A stretch of 64,000 bases of DNA from Eleginops maclovinus (GCF_036324505.1 NC_086363.1:2274290-2338289); one strand, 5' to 3'; positions 22,677 to 37,600 are shown, numbered from the stretch's first letter. Notes: generated by a model not told the origin, from the letters alone. Made by a program: numbers and translations.

Positions 22677-25624
22677 GTGCAAATGGTGCATGAAATCCTA
22701 AATGTGATGCCATATGCACAGCTCTCTCACAAACACACACACACAAACACACACACACACACACACACACTGGTGAGCAGCAATAAACACACAACCCCAC
22801 TTCGCCTCTCTTTGAACCATAATAATAAGGTCTTACATTTCTAGAAATTATTTTTTTATATCCTGATGATGAGGAGTTTTCAGAGGCCCAAATGTCTGCA
22901 ACAACACACTGATACAAATATAAATTGTGTTTTTCCATCCTCTGTCTCGCGCTTATAAAGCCTGACAAATCGGATCTAAAAAGTGAGAAACAGCTGATAT
23001 GAGAGCGGGTTAATCACTGGGATCAATTCACACCAATAAATCAGTTATTGATCAGACGCATGAACACAGACGCGTCAGGAGGCCAGATGATACTGAAAAT
23101 ATGAAGATAGAAAACAAGTTCAGATTCTCCCATGTATGCCGATATTTCCACACTTAGAATAAGTATTTTAATGGCTGTTCATTTGTTTCTGCAGCAACTG
23201 GTTTCATATTTAACAATTAGGCTAAATCTGGGGAGTTGAAGAATGTTTAGCAGTCTGTTTTTGCGCAAAAATGTTTGGGTTTTTTTTGCGATATTTGATG
23301 TCAAAAAACCTGCACAGGATCATGAAGCTAATTATGAAGCTTTTGTTTTTAACTGAACGTTTTTCTTTTTAATATATTTTGTATGGTTAAAGCTCCTTAA
23401 TGCACACGTAATATTTGGTGTGTGTCCATATCTATCGATGAATCAGATTTACACGCTGATTTATATCGTCTTTGCAGTTAATTTCCCCCCAAAAAACATA
23501 CTGTTTAAAATATATTTAGTGGATTATAGGTCAACACCTTTGTTTCTTTGAAAGGTTAATTTTGTTATAAATGTATTTGCCACTCATTTTAATCAAATGC
23601 ACACATTACAGGTAATAAACGCTGGATTTATCGGTGTTGCCTTCAGGTGCAGGTACAAACACCTCAATGTAAATAATGTTTTCCCTGTTTCCCTCCATGC
23701 AGACTGACCGTGCACAGAGCCTCCTCTCTAATGACAGATGATGAGTTTTTAGCACCGCTCAGTGAACTGGCCCTTGGGCCATTTGTCACAGGCTGTCCAG
23801 AAACAAGCCAAGCATGGAAATGAATTTGTTCATTCACATAAAACAGCCTGCAAGAGCGACGGCCTGCTTCAAATGCACCACGGTAACAACGTAGCACAAA
23901 AACACGCTTCAAAACACACAGCAACAACCATCCTGCACAAATCCTGATGCAAATGTTTTTAAAAATCCCAGAAAAATAAACGCTTTCTTCTTATGTATCC
24001 AATGTCTTTAAACTTTACCTGAATAAATAGTTGTTTTGATTTTTAAATGTATATTAATTTTAATTGCATGACATTGGGTTGGTACAGGTAACTTTGCAGG
24101 GTTTTCCCCTCATGCATCATTATTCTCCATGCAGCTACAGCCATATAAAACCCACCTTTGTAGTTTCAAAGAATACATTTTCGCACTCTTCTCGTGTATC
24201 AGTTGCGATTTCTCCGAGTTTGCAGCGTTATTATCCATTTATTCAGTCAAAGTCCCGTCTGAAATGTGCAAAAGAAGGAGTACAGGTGATTTGTTTTATT
24301 TTATGGAGGATGCTGCAGGAGTTGCCGTCTTCAGTCGACGCGGGGAAAAGTCAGCCGAGACATTTCTGTGCGCAAAAAGACTTCAGAAGAAACGGGTAAA
24401 TTCCTTCATTTCGGTTGTGAAGAGTGCAGGAGAAGCAGGAATTAAAAATGCGGAGTTTACAGAGGGAGGTTTGTAATGAGGCAGTGGAGTTGTGAAGCCT
24501 CGGACACGGAGCTGCTGCAGCATGTGACACTGCAGCTGTGGTTAGTGGATCCTGAACTCAGCACACATGCAGGACCTCCGGTTGGTGGAGCTCCTAATGG
24601 GACGAGCATCGATGAGAACGAAAATCAATTAATTCCCAGATACACATAAAATATAACTATAATTTAAATGTTATTTTAAAAAGAAAAGTAGCTGCTGTAA
24701 ATGAACTTATTATTGCCTACTGCATCATTTTAGCCCACATGTTTAAATTGCACGTTTTTTAAAAACGAGGTACTGCAGGTATTCAGTTGAATCATATCAA
24801 CATTTTTCATCAACCTGTCTTAGGTTTCATGCCACTTTATCAATGTATTGTTAATTCAGCTTGATTGGTGCTTTACATATTTGTGTCATGGCGAATAAAA
24901 GAAACAAATATGATGTCTGATATATTTTAAAACAAATTATTATATTTAAAAAATCAATTTATGCCAGTGTAAAAAGATATCCTCAAAACTAAATAAAAAA
25001 GAAACGACTTGGGAGTAATGTTTATGTACATAACTTCAGATGTTTATCAGATTAAATAAAGCTCAAATTTATTTATGACAATCCCAGAAAAATCCCGTCA
25101 AAAAACTGTAAATATAGAAGGCAGAAAAAGGTCTAAAAAACTGCACTTATAAGTGTTGCATGTCTGTTGTTGTTTTTTGTTTGCTTTATTGTCATTTAGA
25201 TAACAAAATGCCTCACTTTTAACTCGCCAAAAACTAAGATATGAATAGATCCAAAGTTGGTTGATGACTAAATGTATAACATGATGTTTATTAGATTTTA
25301 AAATGACACAAAACGGAGTTCGTTGGTTAATGGGCCTTAATATCGTTTTGCAGTCGCTAATCATTCATTAACAATGGTGCATTCAGGTCCGGTGGGACAC
25401 ATATTTATTTATTCTCATGGTGTATTAAGTTGTTTTTTGAGAGGTGAAGTTACTTGTTAGTTTGATAAAACATCATTTAAAACCCATGCATAAAAATATT
25501 GAACATTTTGGTTTATTAATGGTATCATAATGTAATAACGTGACTGCCATTTTCTAACTTACAGAGCGATCGCATTGTGTGACTCCACTTTTCCCCGATT
25601 ACCATAAAGGCAGCATAAGTTTAC

Positions 25625-25681
25625 GCTCCTTGACGTCATGACGCTCTCACTGTTTGGTTTCCGCGCCGCGCTGTTGCCGAC
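25625..25681 (+). promoter_or_regulatory. uckl1: Probable uckl1 core promoter with CRE
   Basis: A full palindromic CRE, TGACGTCA, is at 25631-25638, about 44 bases before the predicted uckl1 start codon. It sits in a locally CpG-containing stretch (ccgcgccgcgctgttgccg) and there is no TATA box. This fits a housekeeping promoter. A role for it in the divergent slc30a3 is not supported. Confidence 0.5.
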
Positions 25682-28600
25682 ATGGAAACAGCAAGCTGCA
25701 GCAGCAGCAGCAGCGATAGTACCGTTAAACCGGTAGAGCAGCCGCCAGATGACGGGACGAGGTGGACAGGTCCATGTTGCGGTCCGACAGGTAAATACAT
25801 TAACAAAAAAGGCTGAAAATCTGCGTCAAGAAGCAGAGACACAGTTATAAGGGCTCATGCTAGCTAGCTAAGCTAACGAGGCTAGCTTCCAAAACTGTAC
25901 CCCCGCATTGTGCTGAAGGGAACAAAAGATACACATACAAATCAAATACCGTTAAAACAACAGAGAGGGGCTGGCAATATCATTAATTATGTGTCAGATG
26001 TTTGTTTGTTTTGTACCTACAGCTGTTGTAACACTAGCTACCTTCCTCTGGCGTCAACACTCCTTTCACCGTCAGATACATTATTGACATGTTTTTGGCA
26101 AACGGATTTTAACGGTTTAACATTATTTTACTTTTTAAGTAATATTGTCATTCCTGTAGTTTGCCTGTCAACATGCTGCTGTGACAAAATAATGTCCTAG
26201 CTTGGGATACATAAAGTCTCTATCTATTATTAATAACACCCTTAGCATCTCTTCAATAGAATATAGTGGATGTTTTGCTGCACTGCCTATCACACCTGAA
26301 GCTAATGCTACTTTGATGCTAGCACTCACATCTTGCATATTTAACCCGTAGCACTGAGGATAAGAGGGGGATCAGGTGTCTGACAGTACTACTGAAGATA
26401 TCCTGCAGCTGGAGGAGCGAATATCTGTTTATTCACTTTATGTATAAAATATAGTATATTTCCCACATGGATTATGCTCAATTCTGGGGGGAAATGGCTG
26501 GAACCTAACAGGGTATTGGAGTGGTATATGTCTCATTTTCTCACATGTACAATTTTATTAGTTAGTAGGTCAGGTTTATATTGATTGACAAATAAGACAA
26601 GTGTTAGCCAGTTCCTGAGGCTTTGTGCTTTGTCAATAAATCCAATGAATGCAGCAGCAGTTTCTTTTTTTAAATAAACATGTACAAGGTTAGATAGGGA
26701 ACCCTTGTTTACTTTGAGCATCTTAATTATGAAAGAGGATATTTATGTTCAGAGAAGCAGATGTGTTGATAGTTATAACTTTAAGAAATTACGTAAATAA
26801 GTTTGAGAGAAGCTCATATTTACGTCATCACATTCAGTTTGCAGACATCTTGCATCTAACAGAATAGGAGATTTGTTTAATGTCAGTATCATGCTTACGG
26901 TTTTGGAGTGTCATTTATTAAACACTCAAAAACTCCACCATGAAGGGGAAGTATTTCAAACTGTTTATAAAAGCCCTTTTGCTCTGCATGTAATGTAACG
27001 TTCATGCCCACTGAAGCACATCTCGGCCAGTGGACAATCTACTGTTTCTACAGTCAACATGTGTATGGATAAACAGGGGCAACAATGCACTGCCAGATTT
27101 ACAGATTTATTTTTGACCTGATGTAATCACAGTCCACAAGTGTCAAAATGTCCCAGCCAAGTGATGACAGCTTTACTCATGTGAACGCTGGCCCCACCCT
27201 GTGCCGTGCTGTGTTCAGGCAGCGGTGTTTTTTCCTGGGGAGGTTGGCAAGTTCCCCCTTCCTCCCCCTCAACCACACCGACAGCAGACCTCCCTGTAGA
27301 GAGGAAGTCCAGAGAGAGACTCCGAAGTTCACAGACTCCCTCTCATCTCTCTGCAGGACAGCAGAATCTGCAGCTCCACAAAAGTCTTAAATAATGGCTT
27401 TGAATTACAAATTATGGCCCATTTTTCTACTTTTTAGAGGTCAAGCCATTTTCTGCCCATTTATAGCTTCTTTGAGGGGCTATGCATGATCAGACAAAAG
27501 CTCCTCTTGACTCACAATAAGCTTTGTGGAGTCTGCAGATACTACAAAACAACATAATTGCCTGTATTTGAGCAGCAGCACGGGGCCAGCTATGAGCTTA
27601 AATGGCATTTCTGATGGCACCATACACTAAGGCACATACAATAAAACTTTACACACAGGAAATGAGTCACAGGGACTAAATCACAAGTGAAATCCTTCAG
27701 AAAATGATATGTTTTAATTTGGTTCCTGATCGTCACTACCAAGGTATCATCTGAAAAGAACAGTAGTTGATTCACCGCTCTCTGGTCCTGTCCTCCTGTC
27801 TCTCCCTGCAGTGGGAGTGGAGATGATTCCCTGGACGGCCTCCTGAACCGTGTCCCCCGCTGCCCTTTGACCCCGTCTCTGTCACCTCGGAAACGGACCA
27901 CGAGCCAGTCCAAGTCGGAGCCTCCGCTGCTGAGGACCAACAAACGCACCATCTACACCGCCGGCAGACCCCCGTGGTACAACGTCACCGGGACCACCTT
28001 CAAAGAGGCCTTCGTTATCGGTGAGAGATCCAGTATCTGAGAAATACACCTGGGGTAGGGCCAGAGTATTCAGAGTATTTTTATCCAGTGATGTTGACCG
28101 TGTGTCTGTTTGACTTTCACTGAGCCAATGATGCATGGTTGAGCAAATCAGATTGGCACGAGTGGGAGTACGTGGAGGCAAAGGTGGATATTGTCTTTAG
28201 AAGTTAATCTGTTATTGTCGATAGGACGCTGAGACTAGTTACCATTTCACACTGTTGTACTTTAGGCGATACAGCTCCTGTTAAAAGGACCAAACTGTAA
28301 CTAAGGGAACTGAGAGAGCAAGAAGGGAAAAACCAACCCTTGTTATAGGGTAATGGAAGATGGAGAGAGCCGGTAGAGGAGAGAAGAAGATTTCAATGCT
28401 GCAAAATGATTCTAGTACTTTCAGGTTAGACTGGGTCCTGTGTACACTTGAACTGATACTGGAACTATTCCCTAGGCTTTGTTAGAGCTACCCTCTGTAA
28501 CTTTTATTGTACTTTACTTATAAAACACAGTTTTATCTATTCTAAGAGGCCTGGCTTCACTGCTAGTTGACAAAGCCTCTCCCTTATGCTGAATCAATAG

Positions 28601-31600
28601 AAACACAGTCACTAGGATTGCTTTTTACCCTTCTTATTCATCATGTTGCAAGTCAGAAGTGAACCAGTATTTCTATAACTCATCTGAAGCTCTATTCATA
28701 TGTAGAAATAAGTAGCACTGCAGTGATTTTCCTTCCCTCAGTTCCCAGTCAGCACTTCTGACCCCGATCGGTTTTATCTGAGCAAAAAAACCCCATTCCA
28801 TACCTTCACCGAGAGTTGTTTATACCTTTTAGAAGTAGCTCTGTTGGCTATTTCTGTTCCACGCACGCACACACACACATGCACGCACCAACAGACACAT
28901 TACCGTTGGCAGGGAATGGATCCAGTTTTCCACCTCCTCCCCAGCCAGCATGTAGCTCTGGCCCGGTTCCCAGGATCGTTGTTCTGAAGGATGGCTCTTG
29001 TGGTCTTTAACCCAGGAGGTCGGCTGAGGGGAAACCACCTCCAGGCTATCGGTGTTACTGGAGCTATTCAAGTTTCTCCTCCAGCACCAATAAGACCTAC
29101 CCTGCCATTTTTTGCTTGTATTTATTTTGAGTCTGTAACAGTGTTGTGGGTCTTTGGGTTTCTCCCGCAGGTCTGTGTGGGGGAAGTGCTTCAGGTAAAA
29201 CCACGGTAGCCAATAAGATCATTGAAGCGCTGGACGTCCCCTGGGTGGTTCTGCTCTCCATGGACTCTTTCTACAAGGTATAGAAAACCCTGTGAACATG
29301 TTTACCGTGATTAAAAGCAGAAATAAGAGCTTTAACTAACAGTATTTTCACTTCAATCAATACAGTTGTATTTCAGATCCCTTGCTCAGCATTTTAAGCC
29401 AACATAACAATTAAGTAGCTTTGATTTCAAAACAACACCCTGTCGGTGAAGATTCAATTACAGCAAATGTAAAATCAAACTCTCTTTCCTCCGTCGCAGG
29501 TCCTTAGTGCGGATTTCAGCGTATTAAGTGAAAGCTCCTGAATGATTGAACACAATATCAATATCAATTTATATCAATTACACCCCCTCTCCTCTGAGAC
29601 CAGATGTGTCTGTACTCACACAATCCTACAGAGCACATAATGTCTGCACGTCTCTATTAATATTAGACCCAGCTGTTGTAATCAATTGAGCATTTCTAAG
29701 TTAAATAAGTGGGGAGGTTTATTCTGAAAGGAAACTCTCTGATGCTTTACAGAGGAGGAGGATGTCAGTGATGATGCAATGTCCCTTTAACTACAACTAA
29801 AAGAGAACTTTTGCTTTCTATTAAAGATGGCCAGTGCATTGTGTATGTGTATAAAGGTATCCATTGAATTAATGCAGGTGGTCCAATAAGCCTTCAATGG
29901 CTGTAATTTTACAGATGAACGGATAAACATTTCTTCCTTTTTAAAGATACTTTTACTGAATTGATGCAATCAATACATGAGTGAAAAACAATGGGACGAG
30001 TACAGACAGAGGGAGAGTGGAGGTGAAATTAAGAAAAAGTTTATAGGCTGGATTTACAGATTCTGAAAGTTGAAAATGTGTAAAACATCTCAAAATACGA
30101 CTGTTTTTATTTCCCGGGGACCAATTTATTAATAATGTAGTTGCAAAAAAGGAAAGTGCTAGACACCAAACACCGGTAATTATAAACGTTGTATTATCTA
30201 GGCTCAGGATGACAGCATGAGCTGGATTTTGTGATATTTGTAGTGTTTATTTAACCAAACCTTTACTCTTCTCTATTTCTTTCTTAATGAAATGTATCCT
30301 GGGACAAAAAGAGTAGTATCTCAACATCAGCATTTGCTTACAAATTGTAGAATCCACCATGAGATGCTTCGATTATAATCCAAAGTGACTGCCATTAAAG
30401 GACATTTTAACTGCAGCCCATTGACCAGCAACTGTGTTTACAAATAAAAGCATCGGTTAACTGGATTTTATTCCCGAACATTTTATGCCTCACTTGTATT
30501 TTTGTTTGTGTGTCAGGTGTTGAATAAAGAGGAGCAGGAACTCGCGGCTAAGAACGAGTATAACTTCGATCACCCCGACGCGTTTGACTTCGAGCTGGTG
30601 GTCACCGTCCTCAGGAAGCTGAAGAAAGGGAAGAGCGTCAAAGTCCCCGTGTACGACTTCACGTCTCACGGCAGACGCAAAGAATGGGTAGGAAACTTAC
30701 TCTTTTACTTTAACGCTTATAGATTACTTGAGTCTCTTTTGTGAAGTATCTTTACAATCGAGAACAAAACAAAAGCCCTAAACCAGATGTTTTACGTAGA
30801 TGAAGTCATTTGTTCGGCACAGATCCACATCTACTCTGTCTTTACCAAAATAAAAGCCCCTTGTAATTGACAAGATAAAATGACCATCGCACTAACAAAC
30901 CACTAAACCCCCCCCCCGGGGATTAATTAGTGGTTTGATCTGTCGGGATCTCCTCTAATTAGCTAATTATTAAAGATTAAGTGTTCAGGACATTAACACC
31001 GCCCCCCCCCCCCTCCCTAAAGCTTTGTGAGGAATCACTCTGGCCGTGTCGCTCTCTGACATCCCCTCTCTATTTCTGTGTAAATGTAATTTCATGGCTG
31101 AAAGGCACAACAACCACGCGGGAATTCTCCTCTCACAACTCCTGAAATCATTCTGTGTACCTTTTGCACTGGAGTGGATGTAATTAAGCCTCAGTCCCAG
31201 AGGGGGGGCTCGTGTGTGTGTGCGTGTGCATGTGTCCTGATGAAGAAGCGGTTGCAGTGGAGTTTTCTTCTTCTTCTCTTGTAAAAGTGGAGGTCAGCTT
31301 CTCCCTTTCTCCGGCGTCTTCACTTAAACATGTTAAAGACCCTCTAAATCATTAGAAAAGGGAAATGAACAAATCGATAAACACTCATCTGTTTCTCTAG
31401 AATTTACTTTCTGCTTTTCTCACACACCCTCCGCCCCTCTCTCTCTCTCTCTTTCTAACTAAATCAATACGGAAGTGTCCAGCCCATTGACTTCAGCACG
31501 AAGCTGGGCAGAGGAAGGTAATGGGATTGTGACACACTCAGCACCATTTTGAGTTTGATTGAGACAGTGATTAATCCCTCTCTCACACACACACACACAC

Positions 31601-34600
31601 ACACTCGTTCTCCGTAATAAAGCAGATTGACGATGAGGTTTATCAGATAGCGAAGTGAACTTGTGAACACGTGTTGTGTTTGAACTTCTCTGTGTTTGCA
31701 TTTCATTTAAGCTACACGTATTATTTGAGCAATCCTAGTTTAGTGAGTTGTTATCATTTCCTTTCCAACAGAGAAATGAAAGTGTCTTTTACCTCAAGTT
31801 TTACAGCCAGAAAAAGTATGAATTAAAACAATTCTCTGTTGTTTTCTTGCTAACAGACCGGCAACACAGCCTAGAGTTTGTGGAAAAGCTTCCTTCCTAT
31901 TTAGTTTGTTGTAATGTGCATTTTATTCTTGAGATTATATTGCATATTATGGCAATTTTGGGTGGGATTTTGTACCATTAAATGTCCTTTAAAGCCCCTT
32001 AGTGGGTGTGTTACATAGTGTAATAGACTTTATTCATATCCTTGGAAGATATTGATAAGTCTACCTAGAGGTTTGCTATTAGCTTTGTTTTGTTTGATCA
32101 CTGCATTTTGACTTGGACTGCCAATCTTTTATAATAAAATATAATTAGAAAGCAGTGGCTCAGTCAGTCCAGCAGTGGCTCAGTCAGTAGGGGCTTGGAC
32201 TGGGAATCGTAGGGTCGCCGGTTCAAGTCCCCAAACAGACTTGAAAATATGGAAGGTGGACTGCTACTTGGAGAGGTCCCAGTTTACCTCCTAGGCCCTG
32301 CTGTGGTGCCCTTGAGCAAAGCACCAGACACCTCCAATCCCCCCTCCCCATTGCTCCCCGGGCGCTGCACAATAGCTGCCCACTGCTCCTAGTACTAGGA
32401 TGGGTTAAATGCAGAGGACCAGTTTCACTGTGTGTGCTCTGCTGTGTGCATGTATGTGACAATAAAGAGGGTTTCATCCTCCCATTCTATCTTATCACTG
32501 CTGCATTGGACAGGAGGGATGATTGCAGCAACCACTGGCAATTTATGTATAAAGCACATTTCATTGCACGTAAAGTCACAATGTAAAAATAAATGGCGTT
32601 AATAAAAGATCATAGGTAGCATAAACAACAATAGGAATACAGTTGCATACTCGAGCGTAAAACCAACCCCACGGAAATGAAAACAGCTTTAACTAGCTCT
32701 ACTAAAGGGCATGGTATCATTGTTTGGAGCTAGGCTTTAATAAATGTTCTTTATTTTGTTTCTTTCGGCAGAAAACGGTGTACGGGGCCAATGTGGTCAT
32801 CTTTGAGGGCATCCTGGCGTTTGCCAACAAGGAGCTGCTGAAGGTAAACAAAAACGTCTCCGTTATTGAAGTCAAGTTTTCTCTCTTTGCTTCCTATTGT
32901 TATTCATTCATACTCTGCTAAATGAACCTCCCCTTTACAAACACACAGTATGCAGTGAATGGAGATTTCTTAAAGCATGTTTGATCACTCAGATTCTACC
33001 AAAACCTTTTGGAGATTTTCTTGTTTTTTTATCTTTCTCTCTTCCCTGTGCCAGACCTGAGTAATGGTTCCGTCCTCTCCTGGAGGAGCAGGCTGATTAA
33101 TAGGGAGCTGATTCTGAGCAGGGTCATTAAATCAGCCCACTTTCCCCTGTGATGACATGTTTCATATTGAGATTATATCGACCTTTTTTATGATTAAATA
33201 TCAGTTTTCCTGCCTGACCATAACTTTGGAAATGTCTAAAAAAGCTGACATTTTATTTATTATCTTATCCCTTTATTTGAATTAAATACCTTTTTAATTT
33301 GAAGTCCTTAGTTTTAAATGGGACCTTTCATTTTATAGGTAATGCATATTGGGGAAATGACTATTTCTATAAATAAAATGAGTTCTAAATGTTAGAAATA
33401 TTTACTTCTGTATTTCTTTCCTTCTTTTATTCAGCAATACAAAGCCTAAAATTGGGTATTAAATAAAAACATTCTCACAAAAATATTCATGTTTGTGTAA
33501 AAAGGAGACCTGGTTTAGGGTGAGAGAATTAATTGTGTGTGTGAGTGTGTGTGTGTGTGTGTGCGCTGGTGCGTGGAGATAAGGCCTGCAGCTCCCCTGA
33601 GACTCTCTGACTCGGTTAATAACAGCTTCTCTCCGCTGTGATTTATCCTCTTTTGTGTCCACTCCTGTAACTGAAGGCAATTACAGCTGCAAATCTGATA
33701 TGCTAATGAGAAGCTGTGAGAAACTGCACACACACACACACACACTGATTTGATTGTGTGATACAGCGATACATCCATTACAGATTTACAACACTGTTAA
33801 TGTTGTGGCTTTTCTTTGAATTTCTCCCGTTGTTATCAGACCTCTGCAGGTTCAAATGGGTATCACTGCTTTATGGGAACATTTGATTTGCTAGATGTTT
33901 GAACCCGTTTCATTTAGTATTTTTAAATGTGCCTCTTCAGATATTAAAAGAGGTCACATTATACTCACTTTTGTGTAGTTATTGTCTCTCCTGGGACATG
34001 TCTCCATGCTCTAATGTTCAAAATGCTCTTTATGTTTCTCATACTGCCTGTGCTGCAGCCCCTCTTTTCACCCTCTGTCTGAAACCAGAGCCCAGTCTGC
34101 TCTGATTCGAGGGGCTGCAGCACAGGCAGTGTGAGAAACATAAAGAGCTTTTTGAACATTAAAGCATGGAGACATGTCCCAGGAGAGACAGCGTGTTGGA
34201 GCGTTAGTTAATTGAAGCACGAGTTTAACACAGTGATGTCTTTATGTCCCAGGAGTCCAATGGAGGTGTTTCTCTGGAGGGAAGACAGTGATTTTAACCT
34301 TTGCAGACCTTTTATATGTACTAAAACCTATATGTTATAGTACAAAGTAGCTGAATGTTTCAGAGTCTTGATCTCTAAGCTTAGAAACCTTTCCCTCAAA
34401 ACCCCCCTCCTCCTACAGGCTGGCAGTCATGCTCATCCAGCAGCATGCCTGCTGTAGAGCTCACTTACTCACTTTCTTCTAAATCTCCCACAAACCCCTT
34501 CTCCTTCCAGGCGTCATCCAGAGTTATTTTGATGAGCGATGATGTCGCCTCTTTTGTTGTTCCTCTCCTGGTGTAGCGCCGCTTCATTGATTCGAGAGTC

Positions 34601-37600
34601 GTGGTTCAGTTTGAAGTGACACTGATAACGAAGGTCTCCTCTGTTTTTACGATTCTGACTCCCTCGACATGTCCCGAGTGTCAAATCTTGGAGGCAACTC
34701 GCAATGTTTTTTCACTTGTTTGCCTCCCTCTGTCTCTTTTGACAATACTACAAGATGAAGCCTGCACAGTTTTTCTGTCAGCCATTTGTTTTTCCTTCCT
34801 CTAATACATTTTGTCATCCCACATACTTCATATTCTATGGTTCAGCTCGTACAAATATCAGTCATTTATCAGCAAAACACTTGCTGATTCTCTATGATTG
34901 CAAACTTCAAATGGATGGATTTGGAGGAAGTAACAAGTCATTTTAATGTTTGATCTTGCACTGTGGGTTAGGGTTAGATATCTTAATGTTCACTAACTAG
35001 TCCAGCAGTGGCCCAGTAAGTAGGGGCTTGGACTGGGAATCGTAGGGTCGCCGGTTCAAGTCCCCGAACAGACTTGAAAAAATTCAGTTCAACTCCTATG
35101 CCCTGCTGTGGTGCCCTTGATCAAGGCACCGGACACCTCCAATCCCCCCTCCCCATTGCTCCCCGGGCGCTGCACGATAGCTGCCCACTGCTCCTAGTAC
35201 TAGGATGGGTTAAATGCAGAGGACCAATTTCACTGTGTGTGCTCTGCTGTGTGCTTGTGTGACAATAAAGAGGGTTTCATCCTCCCATTCTATCGAACAG
35301 ACCAAATCTGGATATTTTTTTTGTTTATTTATACATGTTTATTAATTGATTGATCAATTTAATTAATAATACAATTAGAATTAAGCCAAGATATTCTACT
35401 TTTTAAATTTAAATGCTCAGATGCCACTGGAGTTTTCTGTAGTTTGACCTCCAAAGAAGTATGAACTAAAACACATTTATTTTGTTGTCTTTGTTTTCTT
35501 ATAGAGAACTGAGCAAACATGAACACAGTTTTAGAAAGGGCTATCTCTCTATTCCTATATTTTTTTGGGTGAATGAGGCCTTTTCAAACGCATCAATTAG
35601 CATGAATGCTTGTGTTTGAAGTACTTGGAATATTTCATTTGGAGAATCAAGCTGTCTCATCTAAGACCTTTTATTGAAATGTATAATGTAATACAAAATA
35701 AGCATACTGGAGATCTTGTTATAATATATCTATTGCATTCTCTTTCCTCCACCAGCTGCTGGACATGAAGGTGTTTGTGGACACAGACTCTGACATCCGT
35801 CTCATACGGCGGCTGAAGAGGGACATTTCACAGCGCGGCCGGGACATCAGCGGCATCATCAAACAATACAACACGTTTGTGAAGCCTGCGTTCGAGCAAT
35901 ACATCGAGCCCACGGTGCAGGCTGCGGACATCGTGGTGCCCAGAGGTCAGCGGAACTTCGCTTTTAATTATTCTGTCTTCTGCTGCAAACCATATGCTGA
36001 AATTCTTCTCCTTTGTGTCTTGAACTTATTCCCAGGCGGAGAAAACTTTGTAGCTCTGGATCTGATTGTTCAGCACGTTCACAGTCAGCTGGAGAAGGTA
36101 AGACTTGTTCTTTTATTTGTTTGTTTGTTTGTTGGGCCGTGGAGAGGATTTGCCTGATTCAGCTGAACATTTGGCTTCTCTCCGTTATTTCCTCCCCTAT
36201 AGATTGTCAGCCTTTGTTCTGTTTGTGAGGGGGCTTATTTTGTAGGGGAAAGTGCTGCCTCCACTGCATGTTGTGCTGATCCAAGCATAACTGTATTTCC
36301 TATAATCTGCAGATACAGTTCCTATGAGGGAAGAGTATTTTTTCAGCTATTACCTCAAAAACATAGCGAGTGGGCTTCAGGGTTTTTTAAAATGAATAAC
36401 GCTGCCACACGTTTGGCTGCTAAAAGAACACTTTATGATCAATCCGCTGCTTTTTTCTACAAAAAATATGACTTTTTCTCTGAATTAAAGCAGCATCTTT
36501 AATCCAAATTAAGAATACTGGGTGTTGGGAAAACACCTGGAGGTCTGAGATGCCGTGAACTTGGCCTGTGGTGCGTTCAGGGTCTGTTGATTTGACTGTG
36601 CTGCCTTCACAGTACATGCAAACCCATCATAGTAATATGCAATAAGAACACAGAATGCAGGACTATAAAATACATCAGAAAATCCCCTTTAAGCGTTTTA
36701 AAATCCTAATAATGGCAAATGCATGAATTACTTTTATGTCTTGCTCCAGTAGATGTGACAATAAACCTACTAAATCCCAGAACATTATAGTTCATAGATG
36801 AAGTGAATTTTGTAATACTTGTCACAATAAAATCCAGCATCAATGGGAAAGTAAGGATTTGAATTGTCTGTCGGATATCTAGAAATATTTATGATCCTCA
36901 TTAAATTATGAGAACTTTGCAGAAGTTCTGTTAGAAAATATGTCTTTTTATTTTAGCCTCTGACTGGCATTGAGTCAGGGGTGTGTCACGTTAATGGTGT
37001 CACTGGAGTAGCTAAAAAAAGACAAATATTTATGATGCTTTTTTAAGATCCTATCACCACTGCTAGTTACTGAACAGCTGGGGGAGAGAGCAACATCACT
37101 CAAAAAGGCTCAAATGTTACTACCTTCCTCTTGAAGCTGATTTTGCTGCAGCCTCTGGTCAGCTCTCAGTAGTCTCTACTCTCTCTGTTCTCTCTGACCA
37201 CTTCCTCCCTCTGCTGGTTGACCGAGCAAAATGACTGCCAGCCTTTCCCTCAGTTTCCCGCAGGTAAAAAACCCCTCTATTTCACAAGTTTGTCTTTAAC
37301 TATGTGCTTAATTGCATGTCCTGTTAGGCTCATAACTCAGGAGAATGGTGAAATTACACTTGAGGCAAAGGACTAAATATCTCAGTCATTAAGAGAAGCT
37401 GTCCCTGGTCTTCTCACCCCCCCTGTCCTTCTACACCCGAGTGAACAGGTACTTGGGGATTAATGAGCACATAAAGCCAGAGAGCTGTCCTCCATCTTCC
37501 TCACCTCACTGTCCCGTCAGCCGGCTTTATGACCTGTATCAAACTATGATCTGTCCCACCTCCCACACATCCATCCACGGCCACCGGGCGAACACACGGA

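Noticed and set aside
27148..27394. Alternative first exon of uckl1 with an 80-codon open frame
   Set aside because: Two frames are open in parallel, neither resembles the UCKL1 N-terminus, and no donor joins either to exon 2 in phase.
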